Part shown: positions 1 to 13,400 of the stretch, piece by piece | Layout of the letters: each line of letters opens with the position of its first letter | How positions within the stretch are numbered: position 1 is the first letter of the stretch | From: Ridgeia piscesae | Taxonomy: Eukaryota > Annelida > Polychaeta > Sabellida > Siboglinidae | DNA: 64,000 bases | Assembly: GCA_025642075.2 (NCBI GenBank) | Contig: JAODUO010000854.1 | Coordinates: 62,001-126,000 of the forward strand | Direction of reading: 5' to 3' | Made by a program: the position numbers and the translations under genes | Notes under the pieces: model-generated | The model's database searches: none | Told to the model about the DNA's origin: nothing | The model's input: the letters and a program-made list of their open reading frames with translations, nothing else

Positions 1-363
1 TCAGTTGAGTTGAATTACTGGGGGATTTTGTGTGTATTTGTGTAAGAAAATATTAGTTTGTATATCGTATTCTGTATTATTCAGTTACTCCAGGCTTCTA
101 TGGATATGTCTGTGTCAGCAGTGTATACATGTGTGCATATAAATGTATAAATTGTACATTTGGAAATACCGTTTTAGCCACTTGTCAAATTTTATTAATA
201 CAATTCCTACACTACAAACAGGACAGGCTACATACCAGATGAAAAGCAGTTTCATATTTGCTACAACTAATGTCAGCCCATGATGTGTCACCAGAAAGAC
301 TATTTTTAACTTAATGACTAGGAATGGTAAATTGCTATATCCTCCTAGACATTGTAATGTAGT

Positions 364-373
364 TTACAGTGTG

Positions 374-405
<32 letters not shown>

Positions 406-500
406 TGCGTGCGTGTGTGTGTGGTGTGTGTGTGGTGTGTGTGTGTGTGTGTGGTGGTGGTGTGGTATGTGGTGGTATGTGTGTGGGTGGTGGTATTGGG
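364..500 (+). repeat. GT/GTGC microsatellite
   Basis: (GT)n, then (GTGC)n, then GGTGGT-rich sequence. Cys/Val open frames over it are artefacts. Confidence 0.92.
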
Positions 501-516
501 GATTATCTATATAATG

Positions 517-518
<2 letters not shown>

Positions 519-547
<29 letters not shown>

Positions 548-609
548 CTATATAGTATTATAATATATATATTAATATATATAAAAATATATATATATAC
601 ATATATGGA

Positions 610-660
<51 letters not shown>
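519..660 (+). repeat. (AT)n microsatellite
   Basis: Two blocks of AT dinucleotides with short interruptions, just upstream of the exon 1 acceptor. Confidence 0.92.
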
Positions 661-661
<1 letters not shown>

Positions 662-714
662 TACATGTATTTGGAAAGACTATTACTAGTAAACTGTTAT
701 CTATTTCTTTGCAG

Positions 715-816
715 CTATGCATACAATCACGTGCCAATTTCGACTTCGATTTACGAAGTAGGCAGACTTAGGTTGTTCCGAGCGACACAGCTGTTGTCGT
801 CGTAGTGATCATCGTC
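715..816 (+). other. Probable 5' UTR part of exon 1
   Basis: A pyrimidine-rich acceptor (CTATTTCTTTGCAG, ending 714) precedes this stretch. A TAG at 769-771 lies in frame with the ATG at 817, so the protein cannot start further upstream in this exon. Whether transcription starts upstream with a 5' non-coding exon or within this stretch is not shown. Confidence 0.5.
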
Positions 817-1002
817 ATGGCAACCAAGAACATGGCGGCTAGGAAAGGGAAAATGACCACTAGTAGTAGTTCTCTTTCCGACCACACGGCGGAGCAGGCT
901 CTGGATGACTTACGGATGCAAAACTCCAAACTTCGCGCCGAACTTGACGCGGAACGGTCGAACATTAAGCAGCTGAAACATGAGAAATCACATCAAGCTA
1001 AG
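817..1002 (+). CDS. JAKMIP: Exon 1: JAKMIP N-terminus, start codon
   Basis: The start is ATG 817, in a good context (GTCATGG) and behind an in-frame stop at 769. An upstream in-frame GTG at 805 is not needed. The 62 residues begin [12 protein letters not shown], a basic stretch like the short KKG/RSKG-type N-terminus of JAKMIPs. They continue into the first coiled coil ([17 protein letters not shown]). Donor AAG|GTGAGG at 1003, phase 0. The JAKMIP N-terminal half carries the microtubule-binding activity in vertebrates. Confidence 0.85.
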
Positions 1003-1418
1003 GTGAGGCCACAATAGGGGGCTTTCTAGAATCACAGTTAGTTCAAAGTCACGATAAATACACCTGTGTATAGTCTTACATCATCGGTATAATTTGCTAC
1101 TGGAACCAAACAATGTTGTGATAAACGCACTACCAATTTAAAAAAAATCATATTGCATTTTACATAGGTTTCTCATTATAAGTATGTTACGTTTTAACTT
1201 TGCAATATATTAACAAAAATGCCTGTTCTCCACTCTCCAGACAGAAACACATGTAGAAGACAGATATTTGTTTTCCATTAAATTTTAACTGATGTAAATT
1301 GTTTTCGACTGCTTGGGGGCCCTTACATACAAATCATAGAGAATATATTCAATGTTATGAACAATTTATTTATATCTAATGTGAGGTACTAACTCTAAAC
1401 CATGCACTCACTGCATGC

Positions 1419-1466
<48 letters not shown>

Positions 1467-4400
1467 ACACGCACCACATACACACATACACACATACATA
1501 CACGCACGCACGCACCCCGCACACACACACATCACAAACATACACGCACCATAAGCACAGATTCCAGCAGGCGTGCATGCATGTGAGTGCATGCCCTAGC
1601 TGGGCTGTAGTTGAGAGGACAGGGCTGTGACGAAGATACACATTGTTGACCAGGTGATTCGCGATGAGGAGCAGACTCGAGCAAACATTGCTCTGAAGGA
1701 TGTCAAGATGAAGATTGTGCAGGAGAAGGCAAAAGAAATTGACTCGCTGAAGGATTCTCTTCATCGCAAGTTTGATGTTGACCTGCAGAAGGTCACGAAA
1801 CAGAAAGACGCAGAAATTCAGAAGCTGCACAACGACCTAAAGAAATGTCAAAATGAACTAAGCGAAGTAACAAAGCGTGGCTTGTCAGGTGAGATTTTAT
1901 GACCTTTGACCTGCAGTTTTGTATTTAAAGTTATGTGGCCATCTCTTTGCATTTGTCAGTTTGATCAGAAGTGTTATGGAATAACACTCCTAATTTAACA
2001 CTTCTTGCCAGTGTTAAATTAGAAAGAAATATAGTTTCATTCCACCGGCGTCTATAAACCTACCTCGATAATGCTGCCTATCCTTAGATTCCTAGCACCT
2101 TCATCCATCCATTGACAACTCAAAGCATTATTATATGATTACGAGATTGCTTTACAGTAATCCCTTGGTTTTGTTGCGCCACTGAGTTCGAGGATATTGG
2201 CACATAAGAAGTCATCATTTTTTTGAGGACATTGTCGTCTAAAAATATATAGTGCTTTAATTATTTCTATTCATACCTGGAAAATGTAACATGCTTTGAC
2301 ATTAAGTGACATTCTAAGTTTTACTTGCACACCAGTGAAATGAGTCAGTTGTGTCAATGTTTTGTTAGTGTATTTTGTGACAGTCGTATCAATACCATTT
2401 GTGTATGTGTCACTTTTATGGATGTCGGCTGTGTCAATGTCATTTGTCTGTGTCACTTGTGTCAGTCGGTGTCAGAGATGTTTTATTGGTACAAAAGCCC
2501 AGCAGAAAACATTCCCTCTCCATGACACACATTTCACTTGTCCCTCTGTCCCCATGTGTCACACAGTGTTACTTGTTCCTCCCTTCCCATGTGTACTTCA
2601 CTTGTCCTTCTCAACGAGTTTGACACATTTTTCTTTTATCCCTCCGTCCCTAGGTATGACACAGTGTTACAGTTGTCCCTGAGTCCCCAGTGTTATAGCT
2701 GTCCCTCTGACCCACAGGTGTGACACATGGTGTTACAGTTATCCCTCAATCCCCTGATATGACACAGTGTTACAATTGTCCCTCAGTCCCCAGATATGAT
2801 ACAGTGTTACAGTTGTCCCTCAGTCCCCAGATTTGACACACTCTTACCGTTGTCCTTCTGTCCCCCATGTGTGACACAGTGTTACGGTTGTCCCTCTGTC
2901 GCCAGGTTTGACACATGGTTCACTCGTCTCTCTCTGTCCCGAGGTTTGGCATGTTTCACTTGTCCATTTGTCCCCAGGTTTGATACATGGTGTTTTATTT
3001 CTCCCCATCCCCAAATGTGACAAGCAGTGTTACACTTGTCCCCCATCCCATGTGCTTTGTTGTTTTTAAATTGTCACTCTGTCTCCATGTGTAACACATG
3101 GTTTACACACGTCCCTCTGTCCCCAGATATGAACTGTCATGTTTCTCCTGTCCCCAGGTGCGGCACGTGGTGTTTTCGAGGCTGAGCGAGAGAAGATGCT
3201 GCATGAGCTTCAGGAGCTGCGTGCAGCCAAGCGTAGCCTGGAGGAGTCACTGCAGGAGGCAGTGGAGCGCGACCGCCAGAAGATGGCAGAGCTGAAGCGA
3301 CTGGAAGATCTGAGGAAGAGCGACTTGAGCAAGGCAAAGAAGGAGAGCGACATTGAGATCCGGAAGCTGGTAAGTGATGCTCAACGCTAAACATATCCTG
3401 CATTTCATTTCACGGAGTTTGGAATCTCTACATTTATAAGTATCAAACATCCAGTTGTGGAAGAAAATGCTGACTCACAATTTTTTTCTGCAGACACAAA
3501 TATGAACAGAGTAGGAGTCTCTGAACCGCAACAAATTTACATAAAAGTCTACGCGTGACTATTTCATGAAATACTTGTCCAAATTCTATATGCAGAACAT
3601 TGGGATTCTCGCATAAAAATCTTATGAGTTTCATCAGGGTTGGTATAATTGAATGTTTAGTTAGCATGTTTACTATACATCGGTGCTATGCTGTCATATC
3701 ATTATCAGAGAGACAGTGTACATGTGTGCATACAAATGCACTGTTTTGTATAAATCACACCAGTGAATAATGTGACTTCTTAAAAAAAAAAATATATATC
3801 AGTGCCCTAGAAATCTCAACACCAGAATGTCAGGTAGGAACTATTGCTTAATAGTTGCTATTAATTTACTCTCCATCATAAATGGAATGATACTTTTCAA
3901 ATATTTTTTTATGGAGTGTTTTAATTTATGTGCTTAGTCCGAATACTATGTCACTCCTAACTGCCTGCAATTTACAGTAGGTTTAGCAACAGCAGTTACA
4001 GGTAACTATTTTTAGCGAGAGACCCGTGTTTGGCAGGGTCTGTGGGTCCAGTCTGCCTGCTGCCTACAGCCCCAGGAGGCCTAGCCGCACAGCCCGTCTG
4101 ACAGGCATGGGCTGGTGGTTTTTTCTGAGTACAGGACAGCTGGCTGGGGATGTGGTTGTGGTATTGTGTGACTACATCTCATACTTAGCTGTCTCCCATC
4201 TCCCTGCTGTCTGCGTCATGCAGTAGATATGTTACGAGGCATTTGTGGTTGTTCCCCAGCTGCTGTTTGCCATAACACCGACAATGACTGGAGTTCTTGG
4301 CTCAGTGCACAAACACATCAGTGGCTTAGTTGGTTTTACTGGGGCAGGGCTAGTCTCGATTACCCAGGTTATAAGAAATTTAAAATCCGTGGTAATTTAT

Positions 4401-7400
4401 TATTTGTGGAAAAAATCTATCCCCCAATTTTTTTCTTACCCCAGAATAGGGTAGAGAAGTGGATTATTCTCAGTCAGAATTTGAAATAAAAAATTACACT
4501 GGAACCTATTTATGAAATACTTGTCAAATTCTATTCAGAAAAAATTATTTCACAAAAAAAATCCTTAAAATTTGAGTTTTTATCAGGGTTTGGGGTTATT
4601 AATTAATGTTTAGTTGGGGCAGCTTTTTATATAAAACTTTCAAGGGGCAAATGTGCCCAATATTCTTCTCAGGAAAGTTACATGAGCTGGCTAAGTGCCA
4701 ACTGTCTTCTAGAATTACACAGTGAATAATGACGACTTCTTTCAGCAAAAAAAGCGGGTAATATCAGTGCCCCAAAAGAAAACTCAAGTACCAGAAGGTC
4801 TTCTAGGAATTACAAATTTGGGCTAAGTAAATTTTCTCAGCCAAGCATAAATGGAATGACAAACTTTTCTCAAATTTTTTTTAAATGGCTAAGTTTGATC
4901 AGTGTTTTAAGTTATGCGGCTAAGTCTAAAACTTCTATTTTAAAAACTGGCTAATTGCCTGCTTTACAGTAGTTTAGCAACAGCTGGCTAAGGACAACTG
5001 TTTTTAGCGAAGTACAACGGTGTAGATTGCCCAGAAATTTCAAGTGGGTCCAGTCTGTCTTCTGCCTACAGCTGCCAAGGCCAGACTGCTCCCAGCGAAG
5101 TTACAAAGCTGGGCTGATGGACTATCTTCTGAGCGAAGAAAAAGCTGGCTAAGGGATGTGGTTGTGGATTCATGTGACTACGTCCATATTTATCTTCTCC
5201 CATTCCCTGCAAGCTGGCTATGCCAGAGTATTTACGAGGCATTGTGGTTGTTCCCAGCTCTGTTTCCATAAAGACAAAGCTGGAAGTGGTTTCTTCTCAG
5301 TGCACAAACTGCAATCCAGGGGTTTTTAGTAGAGTTTAAACTGGTGTGCCAGAGCTGTCTCTCGATTACCCGGGCTGGAAGGGGGACCAGACTTTTTAGC
5401 ACGTCAAATCGGGCCTGGTAAGATTTTTATGTGCTGCCTGACCATATCCCACCAAAGGGCCCTTACCCCAGAAAGTGAAAAGAGAAGTGGATTATTTCTC
5501 AGCGAATTTAAATGGAAAAATTTTAAAATTAAAAGGGCTATCCAATTTATCAGAATACAAAGTAATACAGATTCTATTCAAAAATAAACCTATCTTCAAA
5601 AATTAAAACTAAACCCAGACTTCTTTGTAGTTTAATGCGGGCCAAGGAAATTCTTCTCGGGAAATTTACCTGGAAGTGACCAGATGTTTTCTAAAAGTTA
5701 AAGCTGGCAGGGGCCCAGACTTCTTCAGGAAACATTACAAAGCTGGCTAAGTGACCAGACTGTCTTCTCAGCGAAGTTACAAAGCTGGCTAAGTGACCAG
5801 ACTGTCTTCTCAGGTTACAAAGCTGGCTAAGTGACCAGACTGTCTTCTCAGCGGGGAAAAGTTACAAAGCTGGCTAAGTGACCAGACTGTCTTCTCAGCG
5901 AAGTTACAAAGCTGGCCAAGTGACCAGACTGTCTTCTCAGCAAAGTTACAAAGCTGGCTAAGTGACCAGACTATCTTCTCAGCGAAGTTACAAAGCTGGC
6001 TAAGTGACCAGACTGTCTTCTCAGCAAAGTTACAAAGCTGGCTAAGTGACCAGACTGTCTTCTCAGCAAGTTACAAAGCTGGCTAAGTGACCAGACTGTC
6101 TTCTCAGCAATGTTACAAAGCTGGCTAAGTGACCAGACTGTCTTCTCAGCAATGTTACAAAGCTGGCTAAGTGACAGACTGTCTTCTCAGCAAAGTTACA
6201 AAGCTGGCTAAGTGACCAGACTGTCTTCTCAGCGAAGTTACAAAGCTGGCTAAGTGACCAGACTGTCTTCTCAGCGAAGTTACAAAGCTGGCTAAGTGAC
6301 CAGACTGTCTTCTCAGCGAAGTTACAAAGCTGGCCAAGTGACCAGACTGTCTTCTCAGCAAAGTTACAAAGCTGGCAAGTGATCAGACTGTCTTCTCAGC
6401 AAAGTTACAAAGCTGGCTAAGTGACCAGACTGTCTTCTCAGCAAGTTACAAAGCTGGCTAAGTGACCAGACTATCTTCTCAGCGAAGTTACAAAGTCGTG
6501 CCAGCTGTCTTCTCAGAAGTTACAAGCTGTCAGACTGTCTTCTCAGCGAAGTTACAAAGCTGGCTAAGTGACCAGACTGTCTTCTCAGCGAAGTTACAAA
6601 GCTGGCTAAGTGACCAGACTGTCTTCTCAGCGAAGTTACAAAGCTGGCTAAGTGACCAGACTGTCTTCTCAGCGGTAAAGTGGTAAGGCCAGCTGTTCGC
6701 AATGTTACCAGACTGTCTTTTTCTCACGAAGTTACAAAGCTGGCTAAGTGACCAGACTGTCTTCTCAGCAAAGTTACAAAGCGGGCCCTAAGTGACCAGA
6801 CTGTCTTCTCAGCAAAGTTACAAAGCTGGCTAAGTGACCAGACTGTCTTCTCAGCGAAGTTACAAAGCTGGCTAAGTGACCAGACTGTCTTCTCAGCAAA
6901 GTTACAAAGCTGGCTAAGTGACCAGACTGTCTTCTCAGCGAAGTTACAAAGCTGGCCAAGTGACCAGACTGTCTTCTCAGCAAAGTTACAAAGCTGGCTA
7001 AGTGACCAGACTGTCTTCTCAGCAAAGTTACAAAGCTGGCCAAGTGACCAGACTGTCTTCTCAGCAAAGTTACAAAGCTGGCTAAGTGACCAGACTGTCT
7101 TCTCAGCGAAGTTACAAAGCTGGCCAAGTGACCAGACTGTCTTCTCAGCAAAGTTACAAAGCTGGCCAAGTGACCAGACTGTCTTCTCAGCGAAGTTACA
7201 AAGCTGGCTAAGTGACCAGACTGTCTTCTCAGCAAAGTTACAAAGCTGGCTAAGTGACCAGACTGTCTTCTCAGCAAAGTTACAAAGCTGGCTAAGTGAC
7301 CAGACTGTCTTCTCAGCAAGTTACAAAGCTGGCTAAGTGACCAGACTGTCTTCTCAGCAAAGTTACAAAGCTGGCTAAGTGACCAGACTGTCTTCTCAGC

Positions 7401-10400
7401 AAGTTACAAAGCTGGCTAAGTGACCAGACTGTCTTCTCAGCAATGTTACAAAGCTGGCTAAGTGACCAGACTGTCTTCTCAGCGAAGTTACAAAGCTGGC
7501 TAAGTGACCAGACTGTCTTCTCAGCAAATGTTACAAAGCTGGCTAAGTGACCAGACTGTCTTCTCAGCAAAGTTACAAAGCGGGCCCTAAGTGACCAGAC
7601 TGTCTTCTCAGCAAAGTTACAAAGCTGGCTAAGTGACCAGACTGTCTTCTCAGCGAAGTTACAAAGCTGGCTAAGTGACCAGACTGTCTTCTCAGTAAAG
7701 TTACAAAGCTGGCTAAGTGACCAGACTGTCTTCTCAGTAAAGTTACAAAGCTGGCTAAGTGACCAGACTGTCTTCTCAGCGAAGTTACAAAGCTGGCTAA
7801 GTGACCAGACTGTCTTCTCAGCAATGTTACAAAGCTGGCTAAGTGACCAGACTGTCTTCTCAGTGAAGTTACAAAGCTGGCTAAGTGACCAGACTGTCTT
7901 CTCAGCGAAGTTACAAAGCTGGCTAAGTGACCAGACTGTCTTCTCAGCAATGTTACAAAGCTGGCTAAGTGACCAGACTGTCTTCTCAGCGAAGTTACAA
8001 AGCTGGCTAAGTGACCAGACTGTCTTCTCAGTAAAGTTACAAAGCTGGCTAAGTGACCAGACTGTCTTCTCAGCGAAGTTACAAAGCTGGCTAAGTGACC
8101 AGACTGTCTTCTCAGCAATGTTACAAAGCTGGCTAAGTGACCAGACTGTCTTCTCAGCGAAGTTACAAAGCTGGCTAAGTGACCAGACTGTCTTCTCAGC
8201 AAAGTTACAAAGCTGGCTAAGTGACCAGACTGTCTTCTCAGCAAAGTTACAAAGCTGGCTAAGTGACCAGACTGTCTTCTCAGCAATGTTACAAAGCTGG
8301 CTAAGTGACCAGACTGTCTTCTCAGCAAAGTTACAAAGCTGGCTAAGTGACAGACTGTCTTCTCAGCGAAGTTACAAAGCTGGCTAAGTGACCAGACTGT
8401 CTTCTCAGCAATGTTACAAAGCTGGCTAAGTGACCAGACTGTCTTCTCAGCAAAGTTACAAAGCTGGCTAAGTGACCAGACTGTCTTCTCAGCAAAGTTA
8501 CAAAGCTGGCTAAGTGACCAGACTGTCTTCTCAGCAAGTTACAAAGCTGGCTAAGTGACCAGACTGTCTTCTCAGCAAGTTACAAAGCTGGCTAAGTGAC
8601 CAGACTGTCTTCTCAGTGAAGTTACACAGCCGAGCGACAGGCAAGTGAGACTTCGGCAGTGCTTGTTCAGAGTAACAAATACGATGACCAGATCACCCAG
8701 TGACTGGACATAACTGGACACAAGGAGGAAGGACTATAACAATAACAGAGACAATGGGTCATAGGTTCTTGGAACAGGGCTGTCTTGTAGAAATGGGGAT
8801 ACCTTGGTGTAGTAGAGGCAACCTATGTCTAGTTCAGTCAGATTGTGTGCAGTGGATCTCTGGCCATGTCTTCCATGGGTGTCTCTCTCAGTTGTCAGTA
8901 GGTCTCTAACCATGCCATATGTGTGTGTCAAGTTCTGTTGTTAGTGGGTCTCTAGCCATATAACCAGTGGGTCGGTAGTCCTGTCATCAGTAGGTCTCTA
9001 GTTCTGTCTTCTTTCGGTCTGGTCCAGCTGTCAGTGTGTCTCTCCTGTCACACAATGGTGTCCAACACTGTCACCATTGGATCTCTAGTCCTTGTTATTC
9101 AGTGGGTCACTAGTCCTGTTATCAGTGGGTCTCTAGTCCTGTTATCAGTCGGTCTCTAGTCCTGTTATAAGTGGGTGTCAATGTTGGGTCTCTGATCGTG
9201 CCATCAATGTGCCTTTAGGCTATTTCACAAGATGATCTTAAAACCAGTCATAGTTGGATCTCTACACCTGTCACCAGTGTGTCTCTCTCTAGACCTGCCA
9301 ATTGTGGGTCTCCAATGCTGTTGCAGTGCAGACAGTCTCACTTGATTGTGGCTGGTGCTTGGCCCCACCCAGTCTGTGTGTGACTCACACAGGCAGGAAC
9401 TGATGTGAGCCACATACTTTGGCATGAGATACTGTACGGGGGCAGACAAGTCTAGCAGATGAGTCTGCAGAGGGGAACCATCACCAGAATGACTAACTGT
9501 ATTTGTGTTGGCAAATTTCAATATGATGTTTAAATAGTAGATATTGGGAACCATATCATAATAATTGCAACATGCATGCAGTCTTGCCATTATTCTAAGT
9601 ACTGCAAAATTTTCCTGGGTCCAAAGTACCACCAGTACTAAATAAATATTGTTAGTTTTTTAAAATTAAGACTCAAATACAAAATGTTAGCAGTAATGTC
9701 ATACATGTGTACAAGTCAAGCCACATTCTGTGCGAAGAACAACACTAGGCAGATACTCACTTAATTATTGATATTGAATGGATATTACTGAGAGGTTTGC
9801 TGTCAACACTGTTACAGTATTTGCACAGCAAGTGCCAAACATAACATCAGTGTGATACATGCAACACTGAGGGACTAACAGTCACAATTGCATCACTGCC
9901 ACAGAAAATCAATTGAACAGTACTCCAGGAAATCGAAAATGTAGGTGTCCTGAAAGGAGGACATGCATGGCCGCACACCTATCATGGTCATGTATGGCCG
10001 GGCACATGTCATGGTCATGCGTGGCTGCACACGGGCTGAAATGGAGACAGATGTTGTCACATTTCCCTTGTTTCTGCTGTGCTAAATCTCTCCTGGTGAA
10101 GATGTTTGGGGTGTGATTCTCCCTATTCTTTCATGTGTTGTGGACACATGAATATTGTACCTAGCTTTAGCTCACCTGATTCATCTCACACAGGTATGTA
10201 TTATGCTGCATTGTCACAATACACATTTGGTAATCGAAGTATTTGATCGTGTTTAGGAAGTTGATTGGCAGATTGATTTATATTAACCATGATGAATCTA
10301 CCTGCCCTGTGGAGAAGCCATAGACTGTGTTTGGTGAATTGTGCGTGTCAGTGAGGTGTATACAGAATAGAAATGTTGTTATTTACAGATGGCGATATTT

Positions 10401-13400
10401 CTGGGTTAATGTTAACCATTTCAGGGCTAAGTAGTCAATTATTATAGGATACAATACAATACAATACAATACAATACAATACAATACAATACAATAAAAT
10501 AAAATAAAATAAAATAAAATAAAATAAAATAAAATAAAATACAATACAATACAATACAATACAATACAATACAATACAATACAATACAATACAATAACCT
10601 ATAATTATCCCAAATGGGAAATTCACCTGGCAGACATTAACATGTCACAACACTATTATTTTTTTCCCCATCCTTCCAATCACTTTTCCCTCCCTGATAT
10701 TGCATTGAGCAGCCTGATGGAAGTTGACAGAGAAGTATTGCAATATTGGTTCGTGTGTGTTCTTTTAGACAGACATCTACAGCCAGATTTTGCAACAGAA
10801 TAAAATACGTGCAATGGATGAGATTGTCTTTTAAAATGTCTGTTGTTGTTTTCTTGATCACACTTGATTTGTAAAGTTCATCCACCACTGGATGCTATGC
10901 TACTTTTGATTTCTCAGTGAAATTCAATAAAAGGTGTTAACTTCACATTTTGAGATAGAATGCTACATTTTCTAGAAAGTGAACACCTATTGGTTTTATA
11001 TGCACTTAAACTAAAAATATCAAGGACTAATGAAAGCATGTAAAATATGGGAGTGGTTACCATGGAAATAATAAAACCACGGTGCAGTTATCATGTAAAT
11101 TGTCCATTAATTGCTACATGTATACAACATTAAATTGAGTAGAAAACTGTAATTGGAAGTATACAGATTAGTCATATCACTGATCACTGTTTTTACTTTG
11201 GATCAGAGGTTTTATCACGACTGACAGCTATTGCGACCACTCACAGAGTACGTGCTTTGTTGTACTTCTAAGCTAAAGTCACTGGTTCAGTGTAATTGCC
11301 TACTGTAGTCGCCCAATGTAGTGGGGTACTCTAGTGGCCCAATGTAATGGGGCACTGTAGTGGCCCAATGTAATGGCTCATATTAGTGGCCTGCTGTAAT
11401 ACCATCTGTGACAGTTCCAAAGATTCATGTAAACGTAAATTCCAAAGCAAGTCATCCTTGTCGATTACACGATTTCTTATCAATAATGAATCTGTGCACT
11501 TCAGGATTTCATAGTTGGAGAATCCATTTACTGATTAAACACGTGAATAATTGACGACTGTGAGTAAGCTAGTCAAGTCCACTTACACATCGACCATAGT
11601 ATATGACCTCAGTAGCCAGTCAGTGTTCTTGTGATGGAATGAGAAATGTATGTAGAAACTTGTCGTCTCACACTGAAGTGTTATGTTTAGCTATAGATTC
11701 TCATTCAAGAGATCACACGATTCAACTCGTATCACAAGAATATTTGTGTACCGTAGTCTTCATGCAGTAATTGCAGGATAGCTGAATACTTCCCAGAGAA
11801 GCTAAATTGTCCTAAGCAGTGTAAGTGATGCATGCTGCTCTACCTGCTTAAGGTTCATCAGTCATGTTTACCCCACGTATGGTTCACCCCACATATGGTT
11901 CACCCCACGTATGGTTCACCCCGCGTATGGTTCACCCCGCGTATGGTTCACCCCATGTATGGTTCACCCCGCGTATGGTTCACCCCACGTATGGTTCACC
12001 CCGCGTATGGTTCACCCCACGTATGGTTCACCCCTCGTATGGTTCACCCCGCGTATGGTTCACCCCACGTATGGTTCACCCCGCGTATGATTCACCCCAC
12101 GTATGGTTCACCCCGCGTATGGTTCACCCCACATATGGTTCACCCCACGTATGGTTCACCCCACGTATGGTTCACCCCGCGTATGGTTCTACTTCACCAG
12201 ATGGTTCACAAAAAATGGTTCATCCAGATGGTTCACAACAGATGATCCACCAAAAAGTGTGATCCATGGATGGTTCACCCTCATAATGGGTCTCAGGTAG
12301 TTCACACTGGGTGGTTCACATCAGATAGTTTCCTCCAGATGGTTCACACCACATGATTCACCCCAGATGGTTCACCCCATATGGTTTACCTCTTATGGTT
12401 TACACTATAATGGTTTAACACCCCATATGGTTCACCCTGTATGGTTCACCCCATATGATTCACCCCATAGTGTTCACCTCAAATGTTCCACTCCATATGG
12501 TTCACCCCATATGGTTCACCCCATATGTTTCACCCTATATGGTTCACCATGTATGGTTAACCCTGTATGGTTTACCTCATATGTTCCACCCCATATAGCT
12601 CACCGCAATTGGTTCACCCCATACGGTTCACCACAGATGGTTCACCCCAGATCATTCACCTCCAGATGGTTCACCCCCATATGATTTACCCTACTGGGTG
12701 CCAGCTGACAGATGGACCTGAAAGTCCTTATCATGAGATAATGTATATTTTAGTTACAGCTAAAGTAGATAACACACATTGTAGCACAATACACTGTGCA
12801 CATATTAAATAATCACTGAGATCACAACATTTACACACAACATTTGGCACATGAGTCCCTAGGCACCAACTATTCAGTTTTATAACTTAGGAGGGTAGAC
12901 TATGAATTTAGTATATAAAAAGCTGAAATCAAAAATGGCCGCTACAACAAAAATCACCAACAAAGAATACATCCCGCTGCACGAGTTGGACGATGACCAC
13001 CTTTTTACAGAACAGGCTATTTGTGGTTATTAATAATAATAAATGTTCTGATTCTGTGCTTTACGATGTTCGCAGCCATTGTTGTTTCTATTACTAAACC
13101 AACAATTGGATTGTAAGATGTGTTCTGATGTGTCTTTTGTAACGAACTCCGTCTCTGTGCCTGGTCTTCACGCACTCACTGAAGTAGTCAGTGATAAATA
13201 GAGACCCTCGAGCCTCCTCATAATAACGCAATCACTGATCGCAAAATTACTTTCAAGATTTATCACACCTTGTATCTGTAGCATTCCATCCGTGTATCTC
13301 GCTGTGATGTGTCATTGTTCACGTGAAACATGAGCTTCTTTGACCTGTCTTACAACCAACTGCACATACCAAACAGCCGTGAATGCAGAACCAATGGAGC

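Noticed and set aside
6774..8387. Long frames on both strands ([13 protein letters not shown] and [13 protein letters not shown] repeats)
   Set aside because: They come from the 42-bp minisatellite, a multiple of three. Both strands are equally open, which is not a coding signature.
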